The notes below the pieces were generated by a model, which was not told where the DNA came from, searched no databases, and saw only the letters and a program-made list of their open reading frames with translations. From contig NZ_CP013862.1 in NCBI RefSeq assembly GCF_001307805.1, positions 3,286,001 through 3,350,000 on the forward strand: 64,000 nt of DNA, read 5' to 3'. Shown piece by piece: positions 8,959-17,321 of the stretch. Source of the DNA: Lentibacillus amyloliquefaciens (GTDB taxonomy: Bacteria > Bacillota > Bacilli > Bacillales > Amphibacillaceae). A program made the translations under genes and the position numbers. The stretch's first letter is position 1. Every line of letters starts with the position of its first letter.

Positions 8959-9127
8959 CACGAGCGGGAGGCGGTGGAACTCGAGCGAGAGTGGACCCAA
9001 CTCGTGCAGGAAGTGCTCGAACTCGTGCGAGAAGCCCGGAAAGTCGTGTGGGAAGCATTCAAACTCGTGCGAGAGTGCCCTCAACTCGTGCGAGAACACC
9101 CCGAACTCGAGCGTGAGCACACCACAA
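8959..9127 (+). repeat. 21-bp tandem array with CTCGTGCGAGA core
   Basis: A core close to AACTCGTGCGAGA recurs at exactly 21-bp steps (CTCG-type starts at 8980, 9001, 9022, 9043, 9064, 9085 and 9106, with a weaker unit near 8959). The rest of each unit varies. Because the step is a multiple of three, an open frame from GTG 8917 to 9153 would encode a heptad-like LVRE/LERE repeat, but no ribosome binding site is seen and I do not call it a gene. A related array sits at 43301-43400. Confidence 0.8.
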
Positions 9128-9149
9128 CTCCCAAGCCGCTCCTTACGTC

Positions 9150-9668
9150 CTAATCCTTCTCATCATTCATCGCGACGGCCTCTTCTATCCCTTCTTTCTG
9201 CCATCCTTTACAAACATCGATCCATTGTTTGGCGAATGAATAGTTAAATAGTTCATCATTCGTTAATTCAATGGCCGAATTTTCACTTCCGCATGCCGGG
9301 AACACGCTATCAAATCGTTTCATGGAGACGTCCAAATAGACATCGAGGTCATTTGCCAATCCGAATGGGCATACGCCGCCAACGGCATGTCCTGTTTGGC
9401 TCAGTACTTCGTCGGGGGAGAGCATGCGTGCCTTGAGTTGAAACGTATTACGGAATTTTTTATTGTCGATTTTCGCATCACCGGCTGCGACAATCAGAAT
9501 GGCTTTGTCTTCTTCACCTTTGAAGCACAGTGTTTTGGCAATTCGGGCTGGGCTGACGCCGAGTGTTTCAGCTGCTTGTTCGACTGTGGCGCTCAAGGTC
9601 TCGAATTCCATTATGTCCTGCTCACGATTCCATTGTTTAAAATGGGATTTGACGTTTTCCAGTGACAT
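9150..9668 (-). CDS. YbaK/EbsC-family aminoacyl-tRNA deacylase
   Basis: YbaK-family proteins hydrolyse mischarged aminoacyl-tRNAs, typically Cys-tRNA(Pro) or Ala-tRNA(Pro). The family pattern is visible: a TVEQAAETLGVSPARIAKTLCFKG segment with the conserved Lys, an ILIVAAGDAKID strand, and the GGVCPFG glycine-rich loop about 105 residues in. The start is placed at ATG 9668, because an AAAGGA lies 9 bases upstream; the longer frame to 9689 would include the ribosome binding site. Length is then 172 residues, as expected. It has no obvious operon partner, and its substrate cannot be told from sequence. Confidence 0.88.
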   Translation of the reverse strand: MSLENVKSHFKQWNREQDIMEFETLSATVEQAAETLGVSPARIAKTLCFKGEEDKAILIVAAGDAKIDNKKFRNTFQLKARMLSPDEVLSQTGHAVGGVCPFGLANDLDVYLDVSMKRFDSVFPACGSENSAIELTNDELFNYSFAKQWIDVCKGWQKEGIEEAVAMNDEKD

Positions 9669-9728
9669 CTTATTGCATCCTTTCTTCATATGTATTATGC
9701 AGCATCATAACATTTTCCGTTGATAATA

Positions 9729-10448
9729 TCACCAATCAATCTCCTCCGGGTATTCTCCCGCGAAATGGATTTCGCTGACCGGGACATTTTCTTCGCGGGC
9801 AACCTCATCGATTTCCTGCTTGATGCTCTGGTATTCTTTTCCTTTTTCAAAAATCCGTTTGGCCATAACAGAAATATTTTTCTTGCGCTTTTCCTTATCC
9901 CACTCGATAAAACGGATGTTAAGCTGGTCGATGTACTGCACATAATAATTGCCAAAATCCGCTAACCAATGATTCATATTGTTCATCATCATCTTGAATG
10001 CATGCTGTGAAAGTGTTTCCTCCAGAGATTGGATGACTGCTGCCTGAAGTTGCCTGAGTGTGGTGATGGTTCGATCCAACGCCGGGTGTTTAAGCTTTTT
10101 TCCTCGAATTCTAATAAAATCATTTAAAGCTCCGATGGTAAATAGCATCTGAGGGTACAGGGTGTTGAATGAAAAATAGATATTTTTTGTGGAACCGGCA
10201 ATGTTCATAAATTTCATCGTATCTTCCGTCATGCCGTTATCAACGAATGCACTCTCTCTATGGCCCATGAAAGCATGCCGCAGATAATAGCAGAAACTCA
10301 AGATATAGAGACGCACTTCTTCATAGGGCGGGTGTTCGCCTTCCTCTCCCACAATGTCATGAAGCGCTTCGTATAGTTGTTCAAAATCATGAAAATCACC
10401 ATAAAGCGTGATTCCTGCATAGTTTGGGGTGTGTTCGGCTTTTAGCAT
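9729..10448 (-). CDS. Conserved hypothetical protein, DUF6904-like
   Basis: A 239-residue soluble protein without signal peptide or membrane segment. It begins with a compact LKAEHTPNYAGITLYGDFHDF stretch, has conserved-looking RHAFMGHRE and FSFNTLYPQ segments, and ends in a charged helical region (WDKEKRKKN, then EEIDW). I recall an uncharacterised Bacillaceae family (DUF6904) with this N-terminus but cannot verify it here, and I assign no function. It stands alone on the minus strand, 60 bases upstream of the YbaK gene in the transcribed direction, and could share its transcript. Confidence 0.72.
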   Translation of the reverse strand: MLKAEHTPNYAGITLYGDFHDFEQLYEALHDIVGEEGEHPPYEEVRLYILSFCYYLRHAFMGHRESAFVDNGMTEDTMKFMNIAGSTKNIYFSFNTLYPQMLFTIGALNDFIRIRGKKLKHPALDRTITTLRQLQAAVIQSLEETLSQHAFKMMMNNMNHWLADFGNYYVQYIDQLNIRFIEWDKEKRKKNISVMAKRIFEKGKEYQSIKQEIDEVAREENVPVSEIHFAGEYPEEIDW

Positions 10449-10538
10449 GTTATCAGCTCCTGATTCAAAGTTGCTGTGGTTGGTTCCATCATATCAAAAA
10501 GGAGAGAGCAAGTGGTATGATTAATGTTTTGTGAATTT

Positions 10539-11132
10539 TTAGTCCAAGCTCGGGATACGTTCCATTATGCCGGCCATCGTGAATGATATGCACGGGATGT
10601 CGGGGGAGGTGACCGGTTCAGAGTCCTGGAAAATATCAATCAGACGGTACTGGTCGTCATGGAGGGAATATTGTTCTAAAGTGCCGACCTTAGGTTCCAC
10701 TATCCAATATTCGGGAATACCGAAATTGGCATACGTATTTAACTTATCTATTTTATCCCGTTTTAATGTAGACGGTGAAAGGATCTCGACAACAAGGTCT
10801 GGGGGCCCTATGACACCGCGATTGCTTAAAATATTCAAACGCTTGCGGTGGATAAGGACAAGATCCGGCTGCCTGACCTCGTTATCAGCCAATATGACAT
10901 CAATTGGCGCATTTAAAATAAAAAAGTCTGATTCACAGCTTTCAGTAATTTTCTTTTGCATTTGAGAGCTAATCATCTGATGCGTAACAGATGGGGCTGG
11001 GCTCATCAATTCTAATTGCCCCTCAACCAGTTCATAGCGGTTCCCGTCATCAATTGAAGCATAGTCATCATAGGTGAGGTTGGTTTCTTTTATGAGTTCA
11101 GTATAGGTGTTATTCCTGTTATTATCGCTCAT
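10539..11132 (-). CDS. Uma2-family (PD-(D/E)XK) putative endonuclease
   Basis: Uma2 (DUF820) proteins have a restriction-endonuclease-like fold; their biological role is unknown. The family pattern is clear: NRYELVEGQLELMSPAPSVTHQ near the N-terminus, then VRQPDLVLIH, PPDLVVEILSPSTLKRD containing the D..E catalytic strand, K, and GIPEYWIVEP. The start is set at ATG 11132, where GGAGGTAAGGTG precedes the codon; the longer frame to 11210 would span that ribosome binding site. Length is 197 residues. Such genes are often multicopy and mobile, which fits this accessory region. Confidence 0.88.
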   Translation of the reverse strand: MSDNNRNNTYTELIKETNLTYDDYASIDDGNRYELVEGQLELMSPAPSVTHQMISSQMQKKITESCESDFFILNAPIDVILADNEVRQPDLVLIHRKRLNILSNRGVIGPPDLVVEILSPSTLKRDKIDKLNTYANFGIPEYWIVEPKVGTLEQYSLHDDQYRLIDIFQDSEPVTSPDIPCISFTMAGIMERIPSLD

Positions 11133-11470
11133 CACCTTACCTCCAATCGATTCGTTTATGCCAGTATACCACACGGGGCTGTCCCGTGCCATTTCCCGCT
11201 GTGGGGGCAAAGGAGGGATAAAAGGACGTGATCATTGTACCATATTACGGGAAAATCATTAATCAGTGAGAACAGAACTCATATACTTAACGGGGAAATC
11301 CAGCAATTGAAGCAGTAACCCGTATAAGAGCATGCCACCAACAAGGACACAAAATTTTCGCTTTTTTCCGCGACATATGCTATATTAAACGTAAGATATC
11401 GCTTCTATACCCTCATTAATTCATCGGCACAACCGAAAACTGACATTCTAAAAAAGGATGTGATCGGAAA
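11133..11470. other. Intergenic spacer, divergent promoters expected
   Basis: No gene is seen. The spacer separates the minus-strand Uma2 gene from a plus-strand Rpn-type gene and should hold two promoters. A TATATT box near 11381 with a T-rich stretch upstream is a weak candidate for the plus-strand gene. Confidence 0.4.
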
Positions 11471-12052
11471 GTGGAAAAAGTAGCCACTCCGCTAATTCTT
11501 GAACAAAAACCACCGTATCTTGATCAGGATGGCCTTTGGAAAAAGGTAATCACGGAGTTGTTTGAACCATTTATTCTTTTCTTTGCACCCGATCTCCATA
11601 AGAAATTAGATTGGAGTAAACAAGCTGATTCATTGGAACAGGAATTCCATCGTGTTTTTCCGGTTAAAAAAGGCACTAAGTATACGGATAAGCTGATGAA
11701 GGTCCATCTAAAAAATGGGGAAGAACACTGGGTACTCATTCACATTGAAGTTCAAGGGTACAAAGAAGATGACTTTGCTGAACGAATGTTTCAGTATTTT
11801 TACCGAATTTTTGATAAGTACCATAAAAAGATATACGCCATCGCCCTTTTTGCTGATGATGACCACTCCTTTAAACCCGCCAAATATACGTATCAATTTC
11901 ATGGAACCGAACTAAACTATACTTACAACACTTATAAAATATTGGATCAGGAAGAGGAAACATTATTGCTGTCCGACAATCCTTTTGCCTATGCGGTATT
12001 GGGTGGTTTGTATATGTTAAAAAGTAGGAATAATGCCACTAGCGTTGCATAA
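11471..12052 (+). pseudogene. Rpn/YadD-type PD-(D/E)XK nuclease, truncated at an IS end
   Basis: The first 188 or so residues resemble Rpn-type recombination-promoting nuclease/transposase-like proteins: a WKKVITELFEPFILFFAPDL opening, the core block HWVLIHIEVQGYKEDDFAERMFQYFYRIFDKY, containing the E-V-Q catalytic strand, and YAIALFADDD. The frame runs into the terminal inverted repeat of an IS at 12037 and stops there. Family members are usually near 300 residues, and no C-terminal remainder is found on the far side of the IS (after 13429), so the end seems deleted, not just split. GTG 11471 is the likely start, with AAAAGGATGTG upstream. Confidence 0.75.
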
Positions 12053-13429
12053 ATAATAAAAGAAAATTGATAATCTTGTTAATTATCCAAAATATAGGTT
12101 TCCGGGTATAAAAAAATCCTTTATAATGGAATTGGTGGTTGTTGTCCAAATCCAATATAAAGGAACTCAGAATATGGACAATCATACACTATTATCATCA
12201 TTTGGTAAATGGGTTGCACCCATTAATATTGAAAAACTTACAGAACAAATTACGCAGACCGGGCAAGATCGCTACACGAAAAAGTTTACGACTTATTCCT
12301 ACATCAAACTGTTATTATTGTCCCACCTGGAAGAGGTGGAAAGCTTACATGCGATGAGTGATACACTTTTTGATGACGAGGTTCAACAGGAATTGGGGCT
12401 GGGTTCAATTAGCGTTTCCCAATTGTCGCGAAAACACCGTACTGTGGATCCCAATTTGTTGGCAGTCATCTTTTATCAATTAGTTGATCAGATACGCCAT
12501 TCTCAACCGGGTCGAACAGTTATGCCGGTAAAAATCATTGATTCGAGCACGATACCACTCAACCTGACGAATCATCCATGGGCTACCTTCCGTAAAACGA
12601 AAGGCGGCGTCAAACTGCACTTGCGGTTAATGTTCATGGAAAATGGTTCTTCTTATCCGGAGTACGCCAACATCACGACGGCCAACGAACACGATCGTAG
12701 CCAATTAGAAGTTTTGGTGGACGACAAGGAAGCAACCTACGTATTTGATCGTGGTTACATAGATTATGAGCGTTTTGACCGCATGACGGACGACGGTTAT
12801 TTCTTCGTCTCCCGGTTGAAGAAAAACTCGATTACACGGACGATCAAGTCCTTTGAGGTGGAACAGGGTTCCACGATCGTTACGGATCAAATGGTAGCTG
12901 TCGGTGGTCCAACAAAGCGCATGGATAATCTATTTCGCTTAATTGAAGTCGATGATACAAAAGGCAATCGACTGCGTCTCATCACAAATCGGTTTGATCT
13001 AAAAGCCAGTGAAATCAGTGACATGTATCGTTCACGCTGGACGATTGAATTATTTTTCAAATGGCTGAAACAGCACGTTAAAATCAAACATTTTTATGGC
13101 CATAGTGAAACAGCTGTGATGAACCAAATCTTTTTAGCGCTGATTGTTTATTGCCTGCATGTGCTCATTCAACTAGAAACAGAGTCCAGGAAAACCATAT
13201 TGCAGATTAGCCGTTTATTAAAAGCGAAACTGTGGAAGAACTGCCGTCACTGGCTTCGTCGCATTAGCGGCATACCATAATTATAAGTGTTGTCGCTGTC
13301 TCTCCCGGAATAAATGTATAAATTTACCAAATGGACAATGCCACTTTTTCATTAAGGTTTGTCTTTTTGGCGAAAAATAGAGCTAAATTGATTACAGAAT
13401 ATTCAATTTATATTAATGCAACGCTAGTG
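12037..13429 (+). mobile_element. IS4-family insertion sequence, 1393 bp
   Basis: The ends are an inverted repeat: CACTAGCGTTGCAT at 12037-12050 and its reverse complement at 13416-13429, with further partial match inward (AATA). One intact transposase gene lies inside. The flanking bases (AATAATGC on the left, ATTGGGCA on the right) do not form a target duplication, which suggests a deletion or rearrangement after insertion. Confidence 0.88.
12174..13280 (+). CDS. IS4-family transposase (DDE)
   Basis: The protein catalyses cut-and-paste transposition of the surrounding element. DDE residues are visible as KIIDSSTI (first Asp), ATYVFDRGYIDYERF (second Asp) and the YREK signature YRSRWTIELFFKWLK, with Y-x2-R-x3-E-x6-K spacing, which is diagnostic of the IS4 family. 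The start ATG 12174 (MDNHTLL) is chosen over 12126, because the upstream part is in the IS leader and AAAGGA lies a few bases ahead of it. The 368 residues look complete with no frameshift, so the element may still be active. Confidence 0.92.
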   Translation: MDNHTLLSSFGKWVAPINIEKLTEQITQTGQDRYTKKFTTYSYIKLLLLSHLEEVESLHAMSDTLFDDEVQQELGLGSISVSQLSRKHRTVDPNLLAVIFYQLVDQIRHSQPGRTVMPVKIIDSSTIPLNLTNHPWATFRKTKGGVKLHLRLMFMENGSSYPEYANITTANEHDRSQLEVLVDDKEATYVFDRGYIDYERFDRMTDDGYFFVSRLKKNSITRTIKSFEVEQGSTIVTDQMVAVGGPTKRMDNLFRLIEVDDTKGNRLRLITNRFDLKASEISDMYRSRWTIELFFKWLKQHVKIKHFYGHSETAVMNQIFLALIVYCLHVLIQLETESRKTILQISRLLKAKLWKNCRHWLRRISGIP

Positions 13430-13460
13430 ATTGGGCATAGACAATAAAAGAGGTGTTCCA

Positions 13461-13631
13461 ATGTTATATAAAAATAATAATGAGTTTAATAAAAAGCAGG
13501 CGGAAATCATCGGACGTCTAAATAAAGAAGGTATCAGGGTTCGAAAGGGCAAAAAGGAACCCTTAAATAGAGAATATTCGGGGATACTTGGTTATGAAAG
13601 TAAAATATTAAAGATAAATTTTCCAAAATAA
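13461..13631 (+). CDS. Small hypothetical protein (56 aa)
   Basis: A short Lys/Asn-rich frame starts at ATG 13461, 7-8 bases after AGAGGTG, immediately right of the IS4-family element. No family is recognised. The basic composition (KNNNEFNKKQ, RVRKGKKEP) would suit a nucleic-acid-binding peptide, but it could also be the tail of a gene disrupted by the IS. Confidence 0.4.
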   Translation: MLYKNNNEFNKKQAEIIGRLNKEGIRVRKGKKEPLNREYSGILGYESKILKINFPK

Positions 13632-13941
13632 AATCGATTTTGGACTGCTTTGGCCCTTTTTAACATGACCAAGATCTTTTCGTTCAAGGACAAGGAAGCA
13701 TGGGGACGGTTCTCCTGCTTTCTTTTTGTATAGCTTGGTGTCTTTTGAGATACTTTCATGTGGTGATAGGAATGCTGTGAGTGTCAAATAAAAATTAATA
13801 TATGGTGCCATATCCTTTTCTGATTAGCATAACCTTCATCTGTAATAGGACAATCAATCTTCTTCATATAAAGAGGTAAGGAGGTTGATTGTGTGATCAC
13901 CCGAAAGTTGTGTTTGCCCGACAGCAGGTTATTCCTAATAA
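13632..13941. other. Spacer without a recognised gene
   Basis: This AT-rich stretch contains a diverged GGGGACGGTTCTCC palindrome-like piece near 13703. A GTAAGGAGGTTGATTGTG segment near 13876 looks like a ribosome binding site with a start, but leads only to a very short frame. Confidence 0.35.
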
Positions 13942-13972
13942 AATAACTATCCGGAACAAACGGATAGCTATT
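13942..13972 (-). terminator. Terminator hairpin at the end of the Doc gene
   Basis: On the minus strand AATAGCTATCCG, a 7-base loop and CGGATAGTTATT form a stem followed by TTATT. It overlaps the stop codon of the toxin gene at 13968-13970. Confidence 0.7.
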
Positions 13973-14384
13973 CTTTATTCGCGTGTATGTCAAATCTTTT
14001 GTGAGTATGTTTTCTAATCCAAAGGACTACTTCTTCAAATGGTGGTCTCGTTTTATCGTTTGCCACCGATAGTACAAATCGATACACTTCTTCATCTTCT
14101 ACTACTAAATCAAATCCGTTTAGGTCTAAAAAAGTAAAGGTTGATAAAAATGATGTCCTTTTATTACCATCAGAAAAACAATGGCCACTTGCCATTTCGT
14201 ACAGATACACGGATGCTTTTTCTTCAATTGATGGGTAACGTTCAAAATCTCCATAGCCGGACATAGGTAAAGCTAATTTAGCCTCAAGTTTGCCGGGTTC
14301 TCTACCCTGGATGCCACCGAAATCTTTAAGTGCTTGATCGTGCAGTTCGATTACATCTTCAAGCTCAAGATATTCCACCTTCAT
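13968..14384 (-). CDS. doc: Death-on-curing (Doc/Fic) family toxin
   Basis: Doc toxins are Fic-fold kinases that phosphorylate EF-Tu and halt translation. The catalytic motif is visible as HCFSDGNKRTSF near residues 67-78, matching HxFxDxNKR. The 138 residues are slightly longer than P1 Doc (126). The N-terminal YLELEDVIELHDQALKDFGG and the GREPGKLEAKLALPMS block are typical of chromosomal Doc homologues. It is preceded by a 47-codon gene whose stop overlaps this start by one base (TAATG), the usual antitoxin-toxin coupling. A terminator overlaps its stop codon. Confidence 0.88.
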   Translation of the reverse strand: MKVEYLELEDVIELHDQALKDFGGIQGREPGKLEAKLALPMSGYGDFERYPSIEEKASVYLYEMASGHCFSDGNKRTSFLSTFTFLDLNGFDLVVEDEEVYRFVLSVANDKTRPPFEEVVLWIRKHTHKRFDIHANKE

Positions 14385-14527
14385 TAATTCTTGCTAAGCT
14401 TCTCCAAAGCCTTGCCATTTGCTTTGACAGCTTTTTTGTAACTTGCCTGGATTCTTTTTTTGCGACTTTCAGCTTTTGGCTTCATACCTGTTTTGTTCAT
14501 ATCTTTATCATCCTTTTTCTTCTTCAT
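14384..14527 (-). CDS. Probable small basic antitoxin of the Doc pair
   Basis: This 47-residue frame starts at ATG 14527 behind a strong GGAGG and ends in TAA overlapping the Doc start. It is very Lys-rich (starts MKKKKDDKDMNKTG; about one third Lys/Arg) and lacks an obvious Phd-type fold. Position and coupling argue that it neutralises Doc or regulates the pair, but the sequence itself is not recognised. In Bacillaceae, Doc toxins are often paired with AbrB- or Phd-like partners, so a tiny basic partner is unusual. The product could also be only a leader peptide that couples translation. Confidence 0.6.
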   Translation of the reverse strand: MKKKKDDKDMNKTGMKPKAESRKKRIQASYKKAVKANGKALEKLSKN

Positions 14528-14811
14528 GGACAGGCCTCCTATATAAAATACACATACTATAATATATATGTTAGCCTACCCAATAATAGAAGTTTTTAAA
14601 TCCTTTGACCCTATATTACCACACTATCATCTATCTTTCCATTGTATTTAGTGCCTGTGACTCCAATAACAGTAATCCACATATTATCGCTTATAAAGAT
14701 CCTCAGCAGGAAGAAGTAGTTTAGGATTCAGAATATTTAAGAAAATCCGATTTAGCATGATTGCTTTTTTAATCTTCGGGGTATAACATAAAAGACAAGG
14801 GAGGTAAGAAT

Positions 14812-14969
14812 ATGAACATGAATGAGCGATTGCGAAAAAAATGGATAAAAGAGGTCCATATCGTGAAAATGCATGCAAATTCAACGCCTCTGAATATGAG
14901 AAAGCTGAAAAACGTGTCCGAAAGTTCCGGGAAAATAAAAACAAAATGAGAGAAACGCTAAAGATTTAG
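14812..14969 (+). pseudogene. Small charged protein gene with apparent frameshift
   Basis: GGGAGGTAAG precedes ATG 14812 (MNMNERLRKK). After a run of seven A (14835-14841) the better coding sequence lies in another frame: from ATG 14841 it encodes 42 residues beginning MDKRGPYRENACKFNASEYEK and ending in TAG 14967-14969. The combined product would be a roughly 52-residue highly charged helical protein. The A-run slip may be a mutation, an assembly error or simply two alternative starts. No family is recognised. Confidence 0.4.
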
Positions 14970-14998
14970 CCCCCATATATAAGTGAAATAACTTTTGG

Positions 14999-15038
14999 AA
15001 ATATCCCGTATCAACTTAAATGATGATACGGGATATTT
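14999..15038 (+). terminator. Terminator hairpin
   Basis: A perfect 15-bp stem, AAATATCCCGTATCA paired with its reverse complement at 15024-15038, with a 10-base loop and then GTTTG. It follows the small gene at 14812-14969. Confidence 0.7.
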
Positions 15039-15113
15039 GTTTGAGCGCCTGTCACTTTCACAGATAGCTGCTTCTTGGTTAGGCCGCAATTTTACGATTA
15101 AGGGGTGAAACGT

Positions 15114-16133
15114 ATGATTACATACAAACATGGGAATCTTTTAGAGGATTCTGCTGAAGCTCTCGTAAATACTGTGAACACTGTCGGCGTGATGGGGAAG
15201 GGTATAGCACTGCAATTTAAGCAGGCATTTCCAGAAGTTTTCCAAGAGTATGAAAAAGCATGTAAAAGAAATGAAATCACAATTGGCAAAATGCATGTTG
15301 TGCCTATCGATGGAACGGCAGGCCCCCGATATGTCATTAACTTTCCTACAAAAAAGCATTGGAAGGAAAACTCAAAAAAATATTATATTGAAGATGGTTT
15401 AGAGAACCTCGTAAAAGTTGTGCACGATCTGGGTCTTTCATCAATTGCGCTTCCCCCGCTGGGATGCAGAAATGGCGGATTAGAATGGACGCAGGTTAAG
15501 ACACTGATTGAAAAAGCATTTGAAGGAACCAATGTAAATGTCCATGTCTATGAACCTATGGGAAGCCCGGCTCCCGGAAAGATGAAAGTCAGAACGAAAA
15601 AGCCTGAAATGACAGAAGCAAGGGCTTTATTATTAGCTTCAATAAACAATTACAAAGGACCTGGATATAAATTGACGGTGTTGGAAATACAAAAAATCGC
15701 TTATTTTCTTCAGGAAGCTGGCGAACAGCTGAGATTGAATTTTAAGAAATATAAATATGGTCCTTATGCCGAGAATTTAAATCACGTGCTGCAGCGGCTG
15801 GAAGGACACTTTATCCGGGGATATGGTGATCGAAGCCGGCAATCGGATATTCAATTGATTAATTCAGCCGGGGAAAAGGCTTATGAATTTCTAGAAACTA
15901 AAGCAGAAACCGTGGAACGTTTAAACAGGGTGAACAACATCATGAATGGTTTTGAAACACCGTATGGACTGGAATTGCTTGCCACCGTTCATTGAATCAG
16001 AAAGTATGAAACGCCGGCTAACAACGAAGAGTTAGTGGTTCAAGTGCATAACTGGAACGAACGAAAGAAAGCATTATTTCCTGCCAAACACATTCACAAA
16101 GCAGCTGAACATTTGAATAAGATTGCGTTATAA
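15114..16133 (+). pseudogene. darG: DarG macrodomain DNA ADP-ribosylglycohydrolase with internal TGA
   Basis: DarG removes ADP-ribose that the DarT toxin adds to thymidine in single-stranded DNA. The N-terminal macrodomain is clear (ALVNTVNTVGVMGKGIALQFK, PPLGCRNGGLEW), followed by the DarG C-terminal domain (KIAYFLQEAGE, KYKYGPYAENLNHVL). The frame stops at TGA 15993-15995 after LLATVH, but reading through it continues perfectly in frame to TAA 16131-16133 with typical DarG tail sequence (VHNWNERKKALF). The TGA replaces a probable Trp codon. Read-through length is 339 residues, normal for DarG. ATG 15114 is preferred over GTG 15105 because AAGGGGTG sits just upstream. No darT is present upstream, so this is an orphan. 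Confidence 0.85.
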
Positions 16134-16255
16134 TCACGATCGAAACATTTTCGCCTTAACAATGGGTGAGAATGTTTCTTTTTTTGGCTTATGCTCGGGT
16201 GGGGAGAGTAGGTGAAGTGTGAAGTTGCGCGAGATTGTTTGATACGTGGTACTAC

Positions 16256-16405
16256 ATGGGCTCGAGGTCGGTCGACATGGGCGGGTGCGAGCGTGATATG
16301 GGCTGCACCAAGACAACATGGGCCAGAAAACGGGAACATGGGCTCAAATGTGTGTGACATGGGCTGGAAGCAGTTCATCATGGGCGGCAGCTCAGCATAA
16401 TGGGC
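16256..16405 (+). repeat. ATGGGC array 1 (8 units, 20-21 bp)
   Basis: ATGGGC cores start at 16256, 16277, 16298, 16318, 16338, 16359, 16380 and 16400, that is 20 or 21 bases apart, with variable sequence between. A leader close to GAAGTTGCGCGAGA lies 30-45 bases upstream, as in arrays 4-6. The mixed 20/21 step breaks any reading frame, so the array is not coding. Confidence 0.85.
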
Positions 16406-16420
16406 TACAGTACAGGAAGA

Positions 16421-16771
16421 TTACGTGCCTGTCACCACTCCATTAGTATAGAGAAAAATAAAGTGGCAGAGGATGTCCCAATAAAAAAGGCATTCTGCAA
16501 AATTGGAATACCTTTTCTTCTGGCTAATTTTATTAATCAAGTCCATATTGGCTTGCTGTTTTTCTTCGTTGAAAAAGAGTTCAATACCTGTTTCACTGTG
16601 AAAAGCGTTGACTACATAGGAAGTTTCATCAGTAAGACCAAAAGACTCATTATTATTACCTGCCATACCAGAAAGGTCAATTAGTTTTAATTGGTTATTG
16701 ACTGCTTTATATAACGTGCTGCCGTTCTTGACTTTTGAAAGGATATCGCTTATCTTAATAAACCTAATCAA
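16421..16771 (-). pseudogene. Unrecognised gene fragment
   Basis: An open minus-strand frame contains protein-like sequence (ISDILSKVKNGSTLYKAVNN, FGLTDETSYVVNAFHSETG, DLINKISQKKRYSNFAECLF). It has no convincing start codon or ribosome binding site at its 5' side: the frame continues upstream to a stop at 16805-16807 without an ATG. Its last residues run into the GTGCCTGTCACCAC dispersed repeat. I read it as the remnant of a gene truncated at both ends; the family is not recognised. Confidence 0.35.
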
Positions 16772-16941
16772 TGACTGAAAAAAGCTGTGTACGATAATGC
16801 TGGCCTAAATGAAATTGAAGGGTATTGTGTTGACGTGGAGGCGTATAATTTGATGAGTAGTTAGGTCAAGTTTGGCGCCTGGTATAGTAAATGGATAATT
16901 AATAAAAAACAACCGTTTTCATTGTAAAATGGGAGCACCTG

Positions 16942-16990
16942 CTGCAGAACTTATTTCGTGGCAGCCGGGATTTGTCGCAGATTATCGCCT
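16942..16990 (+). repeat. 46-bp gene relic shared with 18759-18804
   Basis: About 40 of 46 bases match the segment at 18759-18804 (shared run CTTATTTCGTGGCAGCCGGG). In one frame both encode LISWQPG followed by an A.YR-type tail. They look like two remnants of the same small gene or repeat. Confidence 0.45.
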
Positions 16991-17063
16991 GACGATGAAA
17001 AATAGATTTAAGATGGAATAATGCAACAAAATCATATAAAATAGAAGCAGGTGGGTGATATTA

Positions 17064-17321
17064 ATGGAAAATGAAGCATTGCTAAATCGCATTCTTGAAA
17101 AGTTAGAAACACTGGAAAAAGGACAACAAGATTTCAAGGCAAAAATGAATGATTTCAGGCAAGAAACACAAGAAGGAATAAAGAATTTAAACGAAAAATT
17201 AGACCTGTTAACGAAACAAACAAGTAATGCTGTTGTTGAAAATCATTCTAATGAATTAAAATTCTTATCCAGTAAAGTTCAGCAATTGGAGAAAGATATA
17301 TATAAATTAAAACATTCATAA
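17064..17321 (+). CDS. Small coiled-coil protein
   Basis: An 85-residue protein with heptad-like leucine spacing throughout (LLNRILEKLETLEKGQQDF, IKNLNEKLDLLTKQ, ELKFLSSKVQQLEKDIYKLK), predicted to be almost entirely helical coiled coil, with no signal or membrane segment. ATG 17064 is preferred over GTG 17055, since AGGTGG lies 9 bases before it. Such short proteins occur in phage and Bacillus accessory regions, but I do not recognise a defined family. Confidence 0.65.
   Translation: MENEALLNRILEKLETLEKGQQDFKAKMNDFRQETQEGIKNLNEKLDLLTKQTSNAVVENHSNELKFLSSKVQQLEKDIYKLKHS

Noticed and set aside
8917..9153. 78-codon frame with LVRE heptads as a coiled-coil gene
   Set aside because: It exists because the repeat step is 21 bp. 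It starts with GTG without a ribosome site, and equally long frames occur on the other strand. Kept as a repeat only.
14684..14944. Minus-strand 86-codon frame
   Set aside because: It is opposite a plus-strand frame with a strong ribosome site and protein-like composition; its own translation is low-complexity and has no ribosome site.
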